This document shows positions 50,501-61,787 of a stretch of DNA of 64,000 bases, one piece after another; position 1 is the first letter of the stretch, and every line of letters starts with the position of its first letter. The notes below the pieces were generated by a model. That model was not told the origin of the DNA. It made no database searches and saw nothing but the letters and a program-made list of their open reading frames with translations. A program made the position numbers and the translations under genes. Origin of the DNA: Drosophila miranda (taxonomy: Eukaryota; Arthropoda; Insecta; Diptera; Drosophilidae); the NCBI RefSeq assembly GCF_003369915.1, contig NC_046673.1:3828001-3892000 (forward strand). The letters run 5' to 3'.

Positions 50501-53500
50501 GACGGGAAACGACTGCCTATTCTCTCTCTTACACACGCATACACACGCAGACATGACTGATGTGCAACGGTTTTTATGCTGGTGTTGTTCTTGCCTTGTG
50601 CTTTTCTCCTCATTTGCTGTTAGAGAGGCTGCTGCTGCTGCCGCCGCTTCAGCTCTCTCTGGCTTCTTCTATCCTACAAGCTGAGATTCTCTTTTGCACA
50701 CACACACACACTCTCTCTCAGAAACTGGGCGCATTTAAACGGTAAACATCATGAATGCATTTGGAAAGTGGTTGTGGTTCGTGGTGTTTGCATTTTGCAT
50801 TTCTTCGCATTCTTTCTCTGTCCGCTGCCCGCTGCTGCTGCTGCTGATGCTTCTCCAGCAAAAGAAGAAGGAAAAAAGAACAACAGCAACGGTAATACAG
50901 ACCGAAGACGGGGTTTTCATTTCTGAGAATTGATTGGCCGTCGCGCCGTGCTCCACACGCCACTGCCGCAGCCTGAGCCTCAGCAACAGCCACAGCCAGT
51001 CTTAATTTCTTGCTGCATTCCTTTGGATTCTGTACCGCTGCAGCAGCAGCAGCAGAAGCAGCAGCGTCTGCAGCAACAGGTGCTGCTGCTGCCTCTGCTG
51101 CTGCAGGCAGTCCAGACTGCTGTTTCTGCGGCAGCTATTGCGATTGTGATTAAATAACGTTTGTTGGCCGGTGTCGGCGTCGTCGTCCTGATCGTTCGCT
51201 TCATTAGCTCAACATGGACAAGGTGTATTAAAATAGGGTGAGGCATTCTCTTACAACAGCTGCATATTTCCTTTTGGTTGTCCGTGCGGCAGCCTGAAGA
51301 AAGAGAAGTAGTTTCAGGAGTTTAACCTTGTACATCGTCGACATGTGTGCCAGGGCAACAAAGTTTGCGCCCAGCTCCATTCCTTGTAGAGAGATCTCTG
51401 CTCTCAGAATAGCGCTCCTCGTCGCGCGTTCTCTCAGAGCTCAACCCCACGATGCGATCTCTTTTCTCGTCGTGCTCTTCTCTTTCAAATCCACTGCTAG
51501 TCCCACTCCCCTCTACAAGCTCCACTCTTCGCACTCTCCCCTCACAACTCCACTCGTCTTCGCTCGTCGCACAAGCTCGTTCTCATTCCCATTCCACGCA
51601 TGCGCAGTCCGCTTTTGAATTTGGCATCATCAACAGCAGCAGTGGTGCCGCTGCCGCTGCCTCTGCTTCAGCCTCTGCCTCTGCCTTGGCCTCGACCGTC
51701 GCGTCGGACGTCGCCATCGCTGACGCTGTCGCAGTTGTTCTCTCATTTCTTTCTTCCCACTTGGCGTGTAAACTATCGCCATTGCCTGTTTCTATGACAG
51801 GCATTGGCACACTTTGCCTCTCTACCATTGCTTCTGTTGCTGTCATCATTGTAATTCCTCAACGCACTTGCCTTTGCTTCACGACTGCTCTGCTACTGCT
51901 GCTGTTGCTGCTCCAGGTAGTTCTCGCTGGCATTGCCATTGCCTCCTTCGTCGCTGCGTCCTCTGTCGCCGAGTGCCCATTTGGCTAAGTCGACTATTTA
52001 ACTATTTTTGCTTTTTGGCTCGATAAGCTCTCAAGATGCTGCTCCATTTGGCTGTACGCGACATTTATCTCTGATTTTATTTTATGGCGCGTTGTCGGCG
52101 TCCTCCAGCCCTACTCCCCTCAAAACTCCACTCGACTCAATTGACTTGTACCACCTGTGACTCGAATTGGGGCCCTCGCCACCGTCTCGTCGTGACCCAG
52201 AAGCAAATGAAGCTGAGTGCGCCCAGACACCGCCATTGTTGTCGCCTCCGCCAGAAAGCTAATGTCGATGCTAATTTGTGTCCATTATGGGGTTAGTGGG
52301 ACCCGTTCCGTCTTTACACGGCCCCCGACAAGATTGATGGCAGTCGGGCCACTTGTGTCGTGGGGGCGTGGCTTTGCGACTCATTGTGTCACCTGCAATT
52401 GGCATTTGGTAAACCCAGTAACTGGTGGTTCTCGCAAGGGGAAATGGAGAAATGACTGGCTGCGACTAGAGAGGCGTTTAGACAATCCTTACCTGAGATT
52501 CCTGTATCCTTTTCGCAAATAATGAGGAACATAGTATACTATAAGCACACTTTCTTAAGCACTTGTTTATAAATACATATGTACATAACATCTAGTTTTT
52601 TCTGAATAGAATCGGCCAAAGAACCATTTATTGTTGGAAAAACATTATTGGCTCCGAAGAAATCTAAGATAAAAATTAGATCACAATATTCGTATTATAT
52701 AGCCTTTTCTTCTGGATATAATTCGCAATTTAATAAACTTGGAAGCCCCTCATGGGGGGCCTAGTGTTCATGTGTACATACATATGTAACTTGGAGCCTG
52801 GCGACCCCATCAGAAGTTTAACTGAGAAGAAAGAGAAGCTTGTTTCCCCTCAAATAGTAGATGCATGCTACCTCATTTTATGTGGATTGTGGAGGATATC
52901 TAGCCGTCTCCTTTCGAGCAGTGTCTAATTTTTCACCTGCACTTGAGCTTGAGATGAATTTGAATCGGAATTTGGTGACCCCGACAATAGGTTCGCGTTC
53001 AGTTGGGAGGTATGGCTGACTTGAAGGATAGTTGATGTGGGTTGTGTACTGGATTCGCAATCGACTTCACTTGCAGCCCCCACAGATGGCGCAGATGCTT
53101 CCACGATGGCAATGACAATGCCGTTGGCTAATGGAACTGGGAATGGGAATGGGATTGGGATTGGACTCGCACTGCCACTGAGACAGAGACTGACACTCAG
53201 ACTGAGACTGCGACTGGGACTGGGACTGGGACTGGCAGTTGTTATGTGGTTATCTGGCCAATGCCATATAAGTCGAGAAATGCGCAGTTAGGCAATCAAT
53301 GGCCAACGATCCAGCGACGCTTCTTGGGCTCCGATTGTGGCAGAGGGAATCGCAACTGCCATCGGAATCCGCAATGGCACTGGCACTGCCACTGCCACTG
53401 CCAATGTCTGTGGATCTATCTGGCTGTGGCAGAGAAGCTGTAGCTGTGGCAACGTGTGTGTTATGATTGGCAACGGTTTGTTGTTTGGCTGCTTACTGAG

Positions 53501-54354
53501 TGAGTGGCTGCCTGCCTGCCTGCCTGCCTGCCTGCATGCCTGCTTGGTAGGTTGGTCAGTTGCCTGCTTGGATTGGTCAGAGGTGCCGCCTCAGACTGTG
53601 ACCAGCCGGCGGAGCAAATACCGTTTTGCTGAATAAATACAAAAACAAACGCACAAAAACGCAGACAAACAAGTGGGGAAAGCCTACAAAACGGTGCCCG
53701 ACCTATAGATACCGCCTAAGCAGACTTAGTTCCTTAGTAAAGTTTTTGTTTCAAAAGCAAACCATAAAATAATCATTTGTACCTTTAACACATCATTTTA
53801 GTTGGTTTTGAACAATTTGTACTATTCTGAACTATGTAGAATTATTTATTTAACAGATTTCTTGAGGAGTGAGGACAGTGACAGTGACTGTGACAAACGC
53901 CTTAGACCATAGGATACGCCCTCGCGCTCAAAAAATACCCTGTAACTCGTAGTACCAGCTGAAGTTGAAGTTGAAGTTGTAGTTGGTGATGCGACGGCAC
54001 TTGGAATGCGTTTAGTCCACCCCACCACCCCTCAGCCCCGCCCCGATCTGCCCGTTTGTGGCAAATGCTAGGAATGTTAATGCAGCCGCCGCCTGCCTTG
54101 GTGACAAGAACAACGCAGATGAAACAGGAATGAGCACAAACATTTACCTAATCCATTTCCAATGTGGCCTGCTCCCGTTCCCGAGCCCGAGCCCGATCCC
54201 GATCCTGATTCCCATTCCCAGACCCGTTTCTTGCCCCATCGGGGTGTCATCTCATCTCATCTCATCTGGTTTCTGTTTTTTCATGTTTTTGTTTGTATAC
54301 ATTTTTGTGCTCTTTTTTTGCTTTACTGTTCCTCTTAATGGGTAAAAACTAATC
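38503..54354. other. Gene-poor block of about 15.9 kb
   Basis: I find no supported gene on either strand. Just right of the miniature ATG a GA-rich stretch (read on the minus strand, about 38665-38695) could belong to its promoter. Elsewhere there are many short arrays: GATC runs near 39100 and 39615, CCTGGA/CTTGGA hexamers at about 40190-40245, GAGCGG/GAGCGA hexamers at about 42330-42380, GGAAGA at about 45045-45078, adjoining GGGTCT and GGCCT arrays at 47568-47650, GTGGCA at 48112-48148, and TGCC at about 53510-53545. Long open frames in the block are translations of these repeats. Confidence 0.6.
47568..47652. repeat. Adjacent GGGTCT and GGCCT arrays
   Basis: About five GGGTCT hexamers abut about six CTGGC/GGCCT pentamers, followed by CTGGT variants. 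The junction is abrupt (GTCTGGGGGCCTGG), as expected from two independent slippage expansions. Confidence 0.8.
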
Positions 54355-56858
54355 CTACTTAGAGCTAATTGCCAAGATCGGTGTCGTTGTGGCCGTCACT
54401 ATGGCCGTTGCCGTTGCTGAGGGCGTCGGCGTCGTCACTCTCTTGGGACGCGGCTTCTCGGGCAGGAAGTAGCCCAGGCTGCAGAGGAAGATGACTAGGC
54501 CGAGCAGAGCCCAGAACACGGTGTCGCAGCTGGAGAAGAGCAGACGACCCAACACATTGCTGCCAACCACCGCCCCGAGGCGACCCACCATCATGATAAA
54601 GCACATGCCCATGGCGTTGATGTTCGTGGGATAGAACTCCATGGCGATGGTGCTCACCAGACCGCCGCAGTTCCCGATGGCCATGACCACGGTCAGGCCG
54701 ATTACCACAAGAGCGAACTGCTCCACATAGTGCAGGCCCACCAGGCAGATCATCGTCAGAGCCATCCACCCCACTGAAAGCAAAGAACCACAAAAAGAAA
54801 AAGGGAGATGTGAAAAATGAAGAGAAAGAAACAAATTAAGCTTCTAGAATCTAGACCCAATGCTTATGGATACTCTGCTTACGATATGCTGACGATACTC
54901 ACTTAATAGGTTCTTCTTCCCCGTATAATCGATGATGTAGGCGAATACCAGATAGATCCCTGTGAACGAGGCCCCAATGATGATCATCACCTGGTATGTA
55001 TTTGTGTCGACCTCCACGGCACAGGCCTGTGCAGCATCCCCGCCTTCCTGCGTATCCTGCGCATCGAACTCCTCCAGCACTTGGCAGAGCAGCGTTGCCT
55101 GTCCGCCCCGCGATCCCAGCTCATCAAGAATAGTGGGGAACCACATGAAGATGCCCTGCGCCATGCCGTAGATGAGGAACTGGATCGTGCAGATGTTCAG
55201 TGTGTGCACCACCCTGGAACGATAGAAGAGCGGCACTGTCTGGCGCCACACGAGTCGCACGGCGTCGCCCAGTCCGTGGACATCCGACAGACTGGCCCCG
55301 CCGCTCTCCAGTGCAATCTCCCGGACAGGGTACTCGGAGCAGGGCTTGCGTGTGTTCTGGGTGAACATGATTTTCAGGGTTTCCAAGGCTGCCTCGCCCT
55401 GGCCCTGAACCAGCATGTACTTGGGCGTCTCAGGCAAGGTGGAGAGGCCCACGAGGGCAAGCAGCGAGATGGAAACGTTGGCGATGAGCAGCACGCGCCA
55501 CGAGGAGAAGCGCATGCCCAGGACAATGGTTTCGATACGAACAGGGAGAATGCCGATGGCCATGGCTAAGAGGAGAGGGAGATAGGAGACACCAGATGGG
55601 TAACCAGCTGGTCCAGCAAATGAGAACAAAATTGCTTACCTGGTGCAAAGATCATGGATAAACAGAGAAAGCCCGAGAGCAGGGTCACATGCCGCACCCT
55701 CGAACCGCTGCCATGGAACTCCCCGCATAGGCTGAAGACACAGGCCTGACCTCCGGAGATGAAGAAGCCCGTGAGGAATCGGAAGACGATCAGCATCCAA
55801 ATGTTCACTGAGAAGCCCGACACAATCGAGCAAACGGCGGCGAGAAAGAGGGCATACCGGAGTGTGGTCACCCTGCCCCAGGTGTCCGCGAGGAAGCCCA
55901 TGCCATGTGAGCTAAGCACCACGCCCAGAAATCCCGCCGAGGCCAAGATTCCCTGTTGGTTGAGCGTAGGCTGGAGGTCGCACTTCATCTGGTTCATGAT
56001 CAGACTGACGCCCATGATCTCCACCATCACGGACATGAAGCAGAGGCCGCAGATGAGCAGCAGCTTGTAGTGGAAGCGCCCGACTCCCGTCATCGTGATA
56101 GCCTCCTCGAAGCTGTGTGGCTTGGGCTTCTCTGCCTGCTTCTCGGGCTTCTCCAGGCCACCTCCACCTCCAATGGCTGCAAAATATATCAAAGGGGATC
56201 AGATCAGTCAATCATCAGTCAGCTTAAGTGTCAGCCGAACCTATTTGCATAATTGGAGGCGACTTTAACTGCAGTTTAAATAAAGATTCCGCTTTTTCAC
56301 TTCTCAGTTCGATAGGAACGATGGCCGGGAAAGCCTCGAACCCAAAGGAGAAGGAGACCTCCGCACCAGAGGACGATGTGTGCCTGCCCAAGGAAGAGCC
56401 GCCACCTGCCTTCCTCGAGTCAAAGACCTTCCGCCTGATCTCCATCGTCCTCTATTTGGGCGGCATCAGCGGTCTGGGCATGGTCTTGGCCCTCTACTAC
56501 CTAATCTTCTTTGACTCCAGTATGCCGGACATCCATCTGAAGTTCCCAGTCTCCATTGGCGGCCATCCAGTGCAGAAAGTGCACGAGTACCAATGAACTA
56601 CTAGTACTACCCTAGAGGTGAGTCTGAGTCTGGGATGTGGAAGAGGGAATGGGTAACGGGCGACGGGCGACGGGCGACGGGCGATGGGCGACGGGCGACG
56701 GGGGGGCCGACTGGTCGTCATCCCCTAACTGCCAGCTAATTGGATTTGCCAAAGGCAGACACAGAGGAAAAGCGGAATTCTGCTGGAGAAACTCGACAAG
56801 TGAATCACCTGGAATGCATCAGCTCTAGATGATGACCGCACGTTTACTTACATTGCAT
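54355..56858 (-). CDS. SV2-like major facilitator superfamily transporter (541 aa)
   Basis: Predicted 12-helix membrane transporter of the sugar-porter/SV2 type found in several Drosophila paralogs. Coding exons on the minus strand are 56858-56852, 56176-55640, 55565-54903 and 54773-54355; phases agree (1626 nt). The first 7-nt coding exon (ATG CAA T|GTAAGT) is inferred because exon 2 begins in mid-codon with a good acceptor (TATTTTGCAG|CC) and needs a phase-1 donor. It gives MQSIGGGGGLEK. Visible motifs are the MFS loop signature (GMGFLADTWGRVTTL), RFLTGFFISGG, and the sugar-porter-like LPETPKY. The large loop between helices 6 and 7 and the extracellular Cys-rich loop before helix 8 fit the SV2 group. 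The substrate cannot be told. The paralog name is not assigned. Exons 2-4 are firm and exon 1 is tentative. Confidence 0.85.
56321..56596 (+). CDS. InaF-motif small membrane protein, first of four (91 aa)
   Basis: Single-pass protein of the InaF family, whose founding member is needed for TRP channel function in photoreceptors. The motif spans residues 37-69 (FRLISIVLYLGGISGLGM..YYLIFFDSSMP). The N-terminal half is charged and presumably cytosolic. Its core FLESKTFRL is nearly identical to that of the second copy (FFESKTFRL), so these two are the closest pair. A plausible acceptor (CACTTCTCAG) precedes the ORF at 56306, and a consensus donor CTAGAG|GTGAGT follows the stop at 56617, so the ORF sits in one internal exon. 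It lies inside the inferred first intron of the minus-strand transporter. By order it may be inaF-A. Confidence 0.82.
   Translation: MAGKASNPKEKETSAPEDDVCLPKEEPPPAFLESKTFRLISIVLYLGGISGLGMVLALYYLIFFDSSMPDIHLKFPVSIGGHPVQKVHEYQ
56650..56706. repeat. Heptamer tandem array (GGGCGAC)n
   Basis: About seven GGGCGAC units with one G-to-A variant, between the first and second InaF ORFs and inside the inferred transporter intron 1. Confidence 0.85.
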
Positions 56859-57123
56859 TTGGTGATCAATTTGAGGATCGATTTGGGGATCGATTTGAAG
56901 ATCACACGAAATACATGTGATTATTTTGAACTTTTGAAAACCCCTAAAGTTTTAGATTAGATTTCTTGGATTAGATGGAGGAAAAGGGTCTAGAGAATCA
57001 CTGGACGGGCCGATGGGTCTGGTCATGACGCTGATGACAAATCAAACCAGGTCAAGTGGCTGCCAAAGAGGGCCCCCGTTAGCACGTGATGACGAATCTT
57101 ATTAGCATGGGAGCCAAGACGCT

Positions 57124-57161
57124 GGCCCAGGCCCAGGCCCAGGCCCAGGCCCAGGCCCACC
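57124..57161. repeat. Hexamer array (GGCCCA)n
   Basis: Six GGCCCA units about 140 bp upstream of the second InaF start. Confidence 0.85.
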
Positions 57162-57297
57162 GAACCGACTAAAGAAACCGCAAAACAACCGAGCGGAAAG
57201 CGAAGCCACCCGAGTGGTTCGAGCAGTCGGTCAATTGTACGGTCAATCAGTACGCCTCCAGAGCTTGCGTGGTTTCGCGTGGTTCGCGCTTCGAGTC

Positions 57298-57540
57298 ATG
57301 TCCGCACCATCGATGATGTCCAGCCTGGCCGCCGTGGTCAAGGAGGCCAAAGACGAGGAGATACAGGTGCCCAAGTCCGATGACTTCTTTGAGTCGAAAA
57401 CCTTCCGGCTGCTCACGCTGATCCTCTACATGGGCGGGGTCAGCGGCATGGGCTTGACCCTGGCCGCCTACTATCTGTTCATCTGGGACTCGCGCATGCC
57501 GCCCCTGCCCGTGTTCAAGCATACGCATCCCATCGGCTAG
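57298..57540 (+). CDS. inaF-B: InaF-B-type TRP-channel accessory protein (80 aa)
   Basis: Single-pass membrane protein with a complete InaF motif (residues 36-68: FRLLTLILYMGGVSGMGLTLAAYYLFIWDSRMPP). In D. melanogaster a protein of about 80 residues from this locus, INAF-B, associates with TRP and is needed for its stability and function in photoreceptors. The length match and motif quality make this the best candidate for INAF-B. I chose ATG 57298 because the in-frame upstream extension starts at a GTG and has no conserved features. A donor (GATTGG|GTGAGT, 57612) follows the stop, again placing the ORF in an exon with downstream partners. Confidence 0.8.
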   Translation: MSAPSMMSSLAAVVKEAKDEEIQVPKSDDFFESKTFRLLTLILYMGGVSGMGLTLAAYYLFIWDSRMPPLPVFKHTHPIG

Positions 57541-57923
57541 GAAGGGAGAGGGAGTCGAGTCCATCCGAACTGCCTCCTCGACTGCCATCATCATCATCAG
57601 TGACCAGATTGGGTGAGTCTCAATGGGCCACTGCCCTCGCCCTCAGGTTGTATGTGGGTGCGTGTGCGTGTGTGTGTGTGCCTTCTCGCCCGGCCCCTTG
57701 GGAGGGATTAATTAGTGCGCCGGGCTCGATATCAAAAGTTGACAGCCACGCACAAAATTAATCCGCTTTACTACGTGCCCCTAAATCGCAGAGTCGGGAG
57801 AGACGAGACGGTAGCCAGGGATAGTCCGGCATTATGCTAGCCGCGTGCCGATTTTGATTTAATCGCCGGAGACATCAAATCAGTAATAGAAGCGCCGCAC
57901 GGCGAGCCGGGCTAGAGGCCGTC

Positions 57924-58382
57924 ATGTCCACAATGTCCGCGTCCGCGTCCACGTCTGCGTCTTCGTCTGTGTGTGGTGCCGCCACTTCAAGTGGAGCAGG
58001 AACTGCTCTGGGAGCCGCCACTAGCATCGCCAATCTGGCAAAGATTGTGAACATCATAGAGTCAAATGTGAGGGCAGACGACTGCGACGAGGAGGAGCTT
58101 GAGGCCTCAAAGGCGCCCACCAGCGGGAGCAGCGTTCGCCTGGCCAGCAGCAGTGCCCCCCGGAGGAGCACCTGTTCGTACGTGCCCAAGTCACCACAGC
58201 TGGAAGAGATCGTGTTCGCGAAGCCCACCTGTACGGAGCGCTTCGCACGCTACTTTGTCATCGTCATCTATCTGTGCGGACTGTGCTGCCTGGGCTTCTT
58301 TCTGTCTATCTACCACGTCTTCTTCTGGGACTCGCGCATGCCGCCCGTCTTCAAGGGGCAGAAGAAGCCCGCCTTCGGCTAA
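57924..58382 (+). CDS. InaF-motif membrane protein, third of four (152 aa)
   Basis: It has a long Ser/Ala-rich N-terminal region (1-90) and then an InaF motif at 107-141 (ARYFVIVIYLCGLCCLGF..YHVFFWDSRMPP) with a Cys-rich transmembrane helix. The tail is short and basic (KGQKKPAFG). The exon has an acceptor TAAATCGCAG|AG at 57792 and a donor ATTTCG|GTAAGC at 58426, 44 bases beyond the stop. By order it may be inaF-C. An internal ATG near residue 4 is an alternative start. Confidence 0.8.
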   Translation: MSTMSASASTSASSSVCGAATSSGAGTALGAATSIANLAKIVNIIESNVRADDCDEEELEASKAPTSGSSVRLASSSAPRRSTCSYVPKSPQLEEIVFAKPTCTERFARYFVIVIYLCGLCCLGFFLSIYHVFFWDSRMPPVFKGQKKPAFG

Positions 58383-61265
58383 AGCTGCCCTCGATTTCGA
58401 TATCTCAGAAAAGAAATTTGATTTCGGTAAGCCCAGCCGGACCCTCCAAAATATATTACCCAAAATACGGATTAAATCAATCGACTGTGTCATGAAGATA
58501 GGAGTCGTGGAATCCATTTTATTCAATTAACTTCGTAGGTGGTTCTCTGTTCGGGGATACCTTTTGAGTATAGGGAGTATAAGGAAGCTAAAGACCTTGA
58601 CTTCCATCTTTTTAGAGGACAGTTGTAAATGCAAGAGCCCTGCATGAACAGGCAACAGAATCGATTCGCTGGGACTCGGTGGGTGGCTTCGTTCGATCAG
58701 TTAGAGTCAGCGTCTTAGCTTTCCTTATCCTAGGCTGAACGAAGCAGGAGTAGTCAGATCCGAAAAGTGCACAGCCCGCAGGAAAAGGAAGTCCGTGTCA
58801 CGTTTTGAGACATTTCAGAGACTGCGAACGAAGCTTGCTGATTTGAATCCGCAGTGCTTCCACTCGGCTCTTCGTTATTCGGAGTGATTCGAATCTGAGT
58901 GGAGGGTAGGTTTCGCAATGGTCGAAATCATTAAAGAGACATGTGTATAGCAGTGGTTTTATGAATACTGTGGATTCATGCAGGGCTCTGGTCTCCACAC
59001 TGTCAGCTCTACGATGAATTCAAGTTAAGCTCGAAATTATCGTTCAATTCTGGAACCCGAACTCCTGAAGGTAGTCCTAAGAGTTCCCCTCTTAATTAAT
59101 TAAAAGTTCAAGTTTCAATTGAAATGACTCCACTATGCATGCTCTTCCTTAGTTTCTCTTAGGGAAGCTTGTCTCCCCTTGCTCTTTGCGCTACATTGCT
59201 CCGTGTTGTCCCTCCTGGACTCGTGTCCCACTGCGCACGCTTCTTAATCAGCTTTGTCGGAACATCCATATACATACATAAGTAAGCAGAAAGATAAACC
59301 AAATTGTTGGCTCCTTAGTGGTGGCTCCAAGGGTGCAACGTGCAAGTGGCGTTGGGCAGGTGGGCAGGTGCATAGGGTGGCTATATTGTAAGCTAGCGCC
59401 CATAATTTTCGAGGCCAGCATGGAAGGCTCCACCTGGCCAACGACAACGAGGAAAGCTCCTTGAGGGCAACTGTGCAACAATGCAAAATGCGAATGGATT
59501 TATATATATGCATGTGTGTGTGTGTGTGTGTGTGTGTGCGTTCCAGTGTGTCTGTGTGGCCTACATCTTGGCCAACTTGACGAATATATACACTTACACA
59601 CTTATATTCAAAATACTAGGTGCAACACTAATAAAACTATCACCTCTACTTATAATAATGGTTATAATGGTTTGGTTTTCTCTAGGTGCCCATTGATTTA
59701 TAGATGCATTTTCATTTCATTATTTAACATTATTATTATTACTACAAGGCCTTGTTGCTCTTCAACCATGCTTTCACTGATCTGGGATTATTTGGAAGAT
59801 CCCGACATGTTTGGAATTTCAATGAAGTTAAACATTTCCTGTGAAGGGGCACTGTTGTTTTCCCCAAATTTTGATATCTCATTCTATTGATGGCAGGGGG
59901 GCATTCACATAGGATGCGTTCCGATGCTCTCCGGCTTCCTTTCACAGAATCTACAGGTGATGTCTCAGGTGACAGGGCCCGGAAAATATCCCGTTAAAGT
60001 CCAGTTTCAACATTACGTTACCGGTCCACTTACGTATAGTGTATGAATTATAATCAAATTTAACATTCCGTGTTAAAGGAGCGATGGATTTGCATTTAAA
60101 GCTTCGGAAAGAAGATAGTCACTCCTTCTTGTTGTTGGTTATATTTCGAATACTTCAGTTTAAGACCAAGCTATGGAAGAGTACCTATTCGTTTGACCAC
60201 AAGTGTATGTGCCAGTGTGCACAGCTTATACAACAAAATCAATGGCCAACATTGCAATCGCTTGGTGTCTGTGTCGGTGTCCGTGTCCACCCCTGTCACC
60301 CGTCTCCCTGTTTCGTCTCCACGCCACTGTTCTCTTGCCTGTCGCTCGATTCTCACTGCTCTGCTGGCTCGGCGATTGCAGTCGCTGCCGCCCGCTGTCC
60401 TAGTGACCTAGTTGCAGTTCGTTCACCCCCCTGGGCGCAAGGCCTAGAGCCCGACACCGAGACCGATTCCGAGCCTGAGCCCGAGCCCGAGCCCGAACCC
60501 GAACCGAGACCCGTCAACCAGCGCAAGGCAACGAAAATGAAGGTGTACCAGGGGGGAGCAGCTTAAGCGAAAGTTGTTGGCGAGGCGAGAGCAGAAAAAA
60601 AACATCGGTAGAGCCGTTGCGGCAGGCGTCCTTCGAATCACCTGCGAAGGTTGCCAGCCACTGTCAGTGCTACGCCCCCACATGGTATGGGTAGCGGTAT
60701 GGGGTATGATTGCGCCTAAAAATTGAAAATTTTCCAGGCTCATTGACTGACTGGCGGGCTCACTGGTTGAATGATTGATGGAAGCGATGCCATCCAACCG
60801 CGGAATTTCATTTCCGCAAGAGTTGAGTCATAGGAGTCATGGGGGTACCGCACTTGACACACAAAACAACGCAGCAGCAGCGAGGGAGAGACGTGCCAAC
60901 GTGCCCCCACAATGGATGCGGTTTTGTTTGTGGAATTCCAGCTGCCAGTGGCGGGTGCCAGCAGTGTGGCCTGCAACAAAAACCAGGGAGAGAGCGAGAG
61001 GAGACTGACTCCTACGCCGCTAAAGCTACAGCTGCAGCAATAGCAGCATCTTCCATTCGCACGAAAATGCAAATGAGAAGCGGCTGGCATTGTCGGTGGA
61101 GGGGCAGAGAGCGGGCGGGCGCAAACAGGCATTTTATGAATGAAATTAAATGCGAGGGCGACTGAGGATCGCAAATGAAGCCAAGCCAACAACAGCAACA
61201 AAACACTAGCGCGGGCAGCAGCTCAAGCCGATACCGAAGCTGTAGGCAAGGCCATGATGACACGA

Positions 61266-61310
<45 letters not shown>

Positions 61311-61787
61311 CACGAACACGAAGCTCCTGCGCTGGCAGGCTGCTGTGTGCTGTGGGTCTCTGCTGCCTGCTCGCTACTCCTCTGCCGCTTTGACGGCGAC
61401 GGCGTCGTCATTTCACTTGCATACGCTCGACGCGTCGGTTCGAATACAGTTTTTTGCACGCTGTGTGTGCGCGCTGCCGCTCTTGGTCGCCCCTCTGAAA
61501 CATTTTTTCTACTCTTGCCGCGACACGTCCCGCTACCCCAACAAGGAAGAACAAGAACAAAAACAAGCGAAACGTCAACACGGAATATTGCATTTAAAAC
61601 AACAGTTGGACTAGCGGTAACTGCCAAACAGGAAATCGAAAACGAAACAAAAGCAACATAAAGGGCTGAAACATATCAACCGAAGATACCAAAGATAACC
61701 AAAGACAGCTAAAATACAGCATAGAAAGCATAGAAAGCATAGAAAGCATAGAATCAAACGGAACTCCAATCAAAAACTTCAATCAAA
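58383..61787. other. Spacer between third and fourth InaF ORFs
   Basis: Contains a TIR element (58634-58989), a (GT)n run at 59515-59538 and an acidic (GAGCCC)n run at about 60470-60500. It also has a GA tract at 61272-61306 and an AGCATAGAA tandem repeat (about 61718-61752) just before the fourth InaF ATG. The GA tract is a plausible GAF-bound promoter element. I see no convincing coding sequence. Confidence 0.5.
58634..58989. mobile_element. Short element with perfect 15-bp terminal inverted repeats
   Basis: AGAGCCCTGCATGAA at 58634-58648 is the exact complement of TTCATGCAGGGCTCT at 58975-58989. The 326-bp interior has no ORF of note. The right part is repeated at 36070-36275. Size, perfect termini and dispersal fit a MITE. 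No clear target-site duplication is seen. Confidence 0.65.

Noticed and set aside
51452..51988. 178-codon plus-strand open frame
   Set aside because: Ser/Ala repeat composition from GCC/TCT microsatellites; not supported as a gene.
60084..60566. 160-codon plus-strand open frame with a Glu-Pro run
   Set aside because: The Glu-Pro run is a GAGCCC microsatellite; the rest has no family features and no InaF motif.
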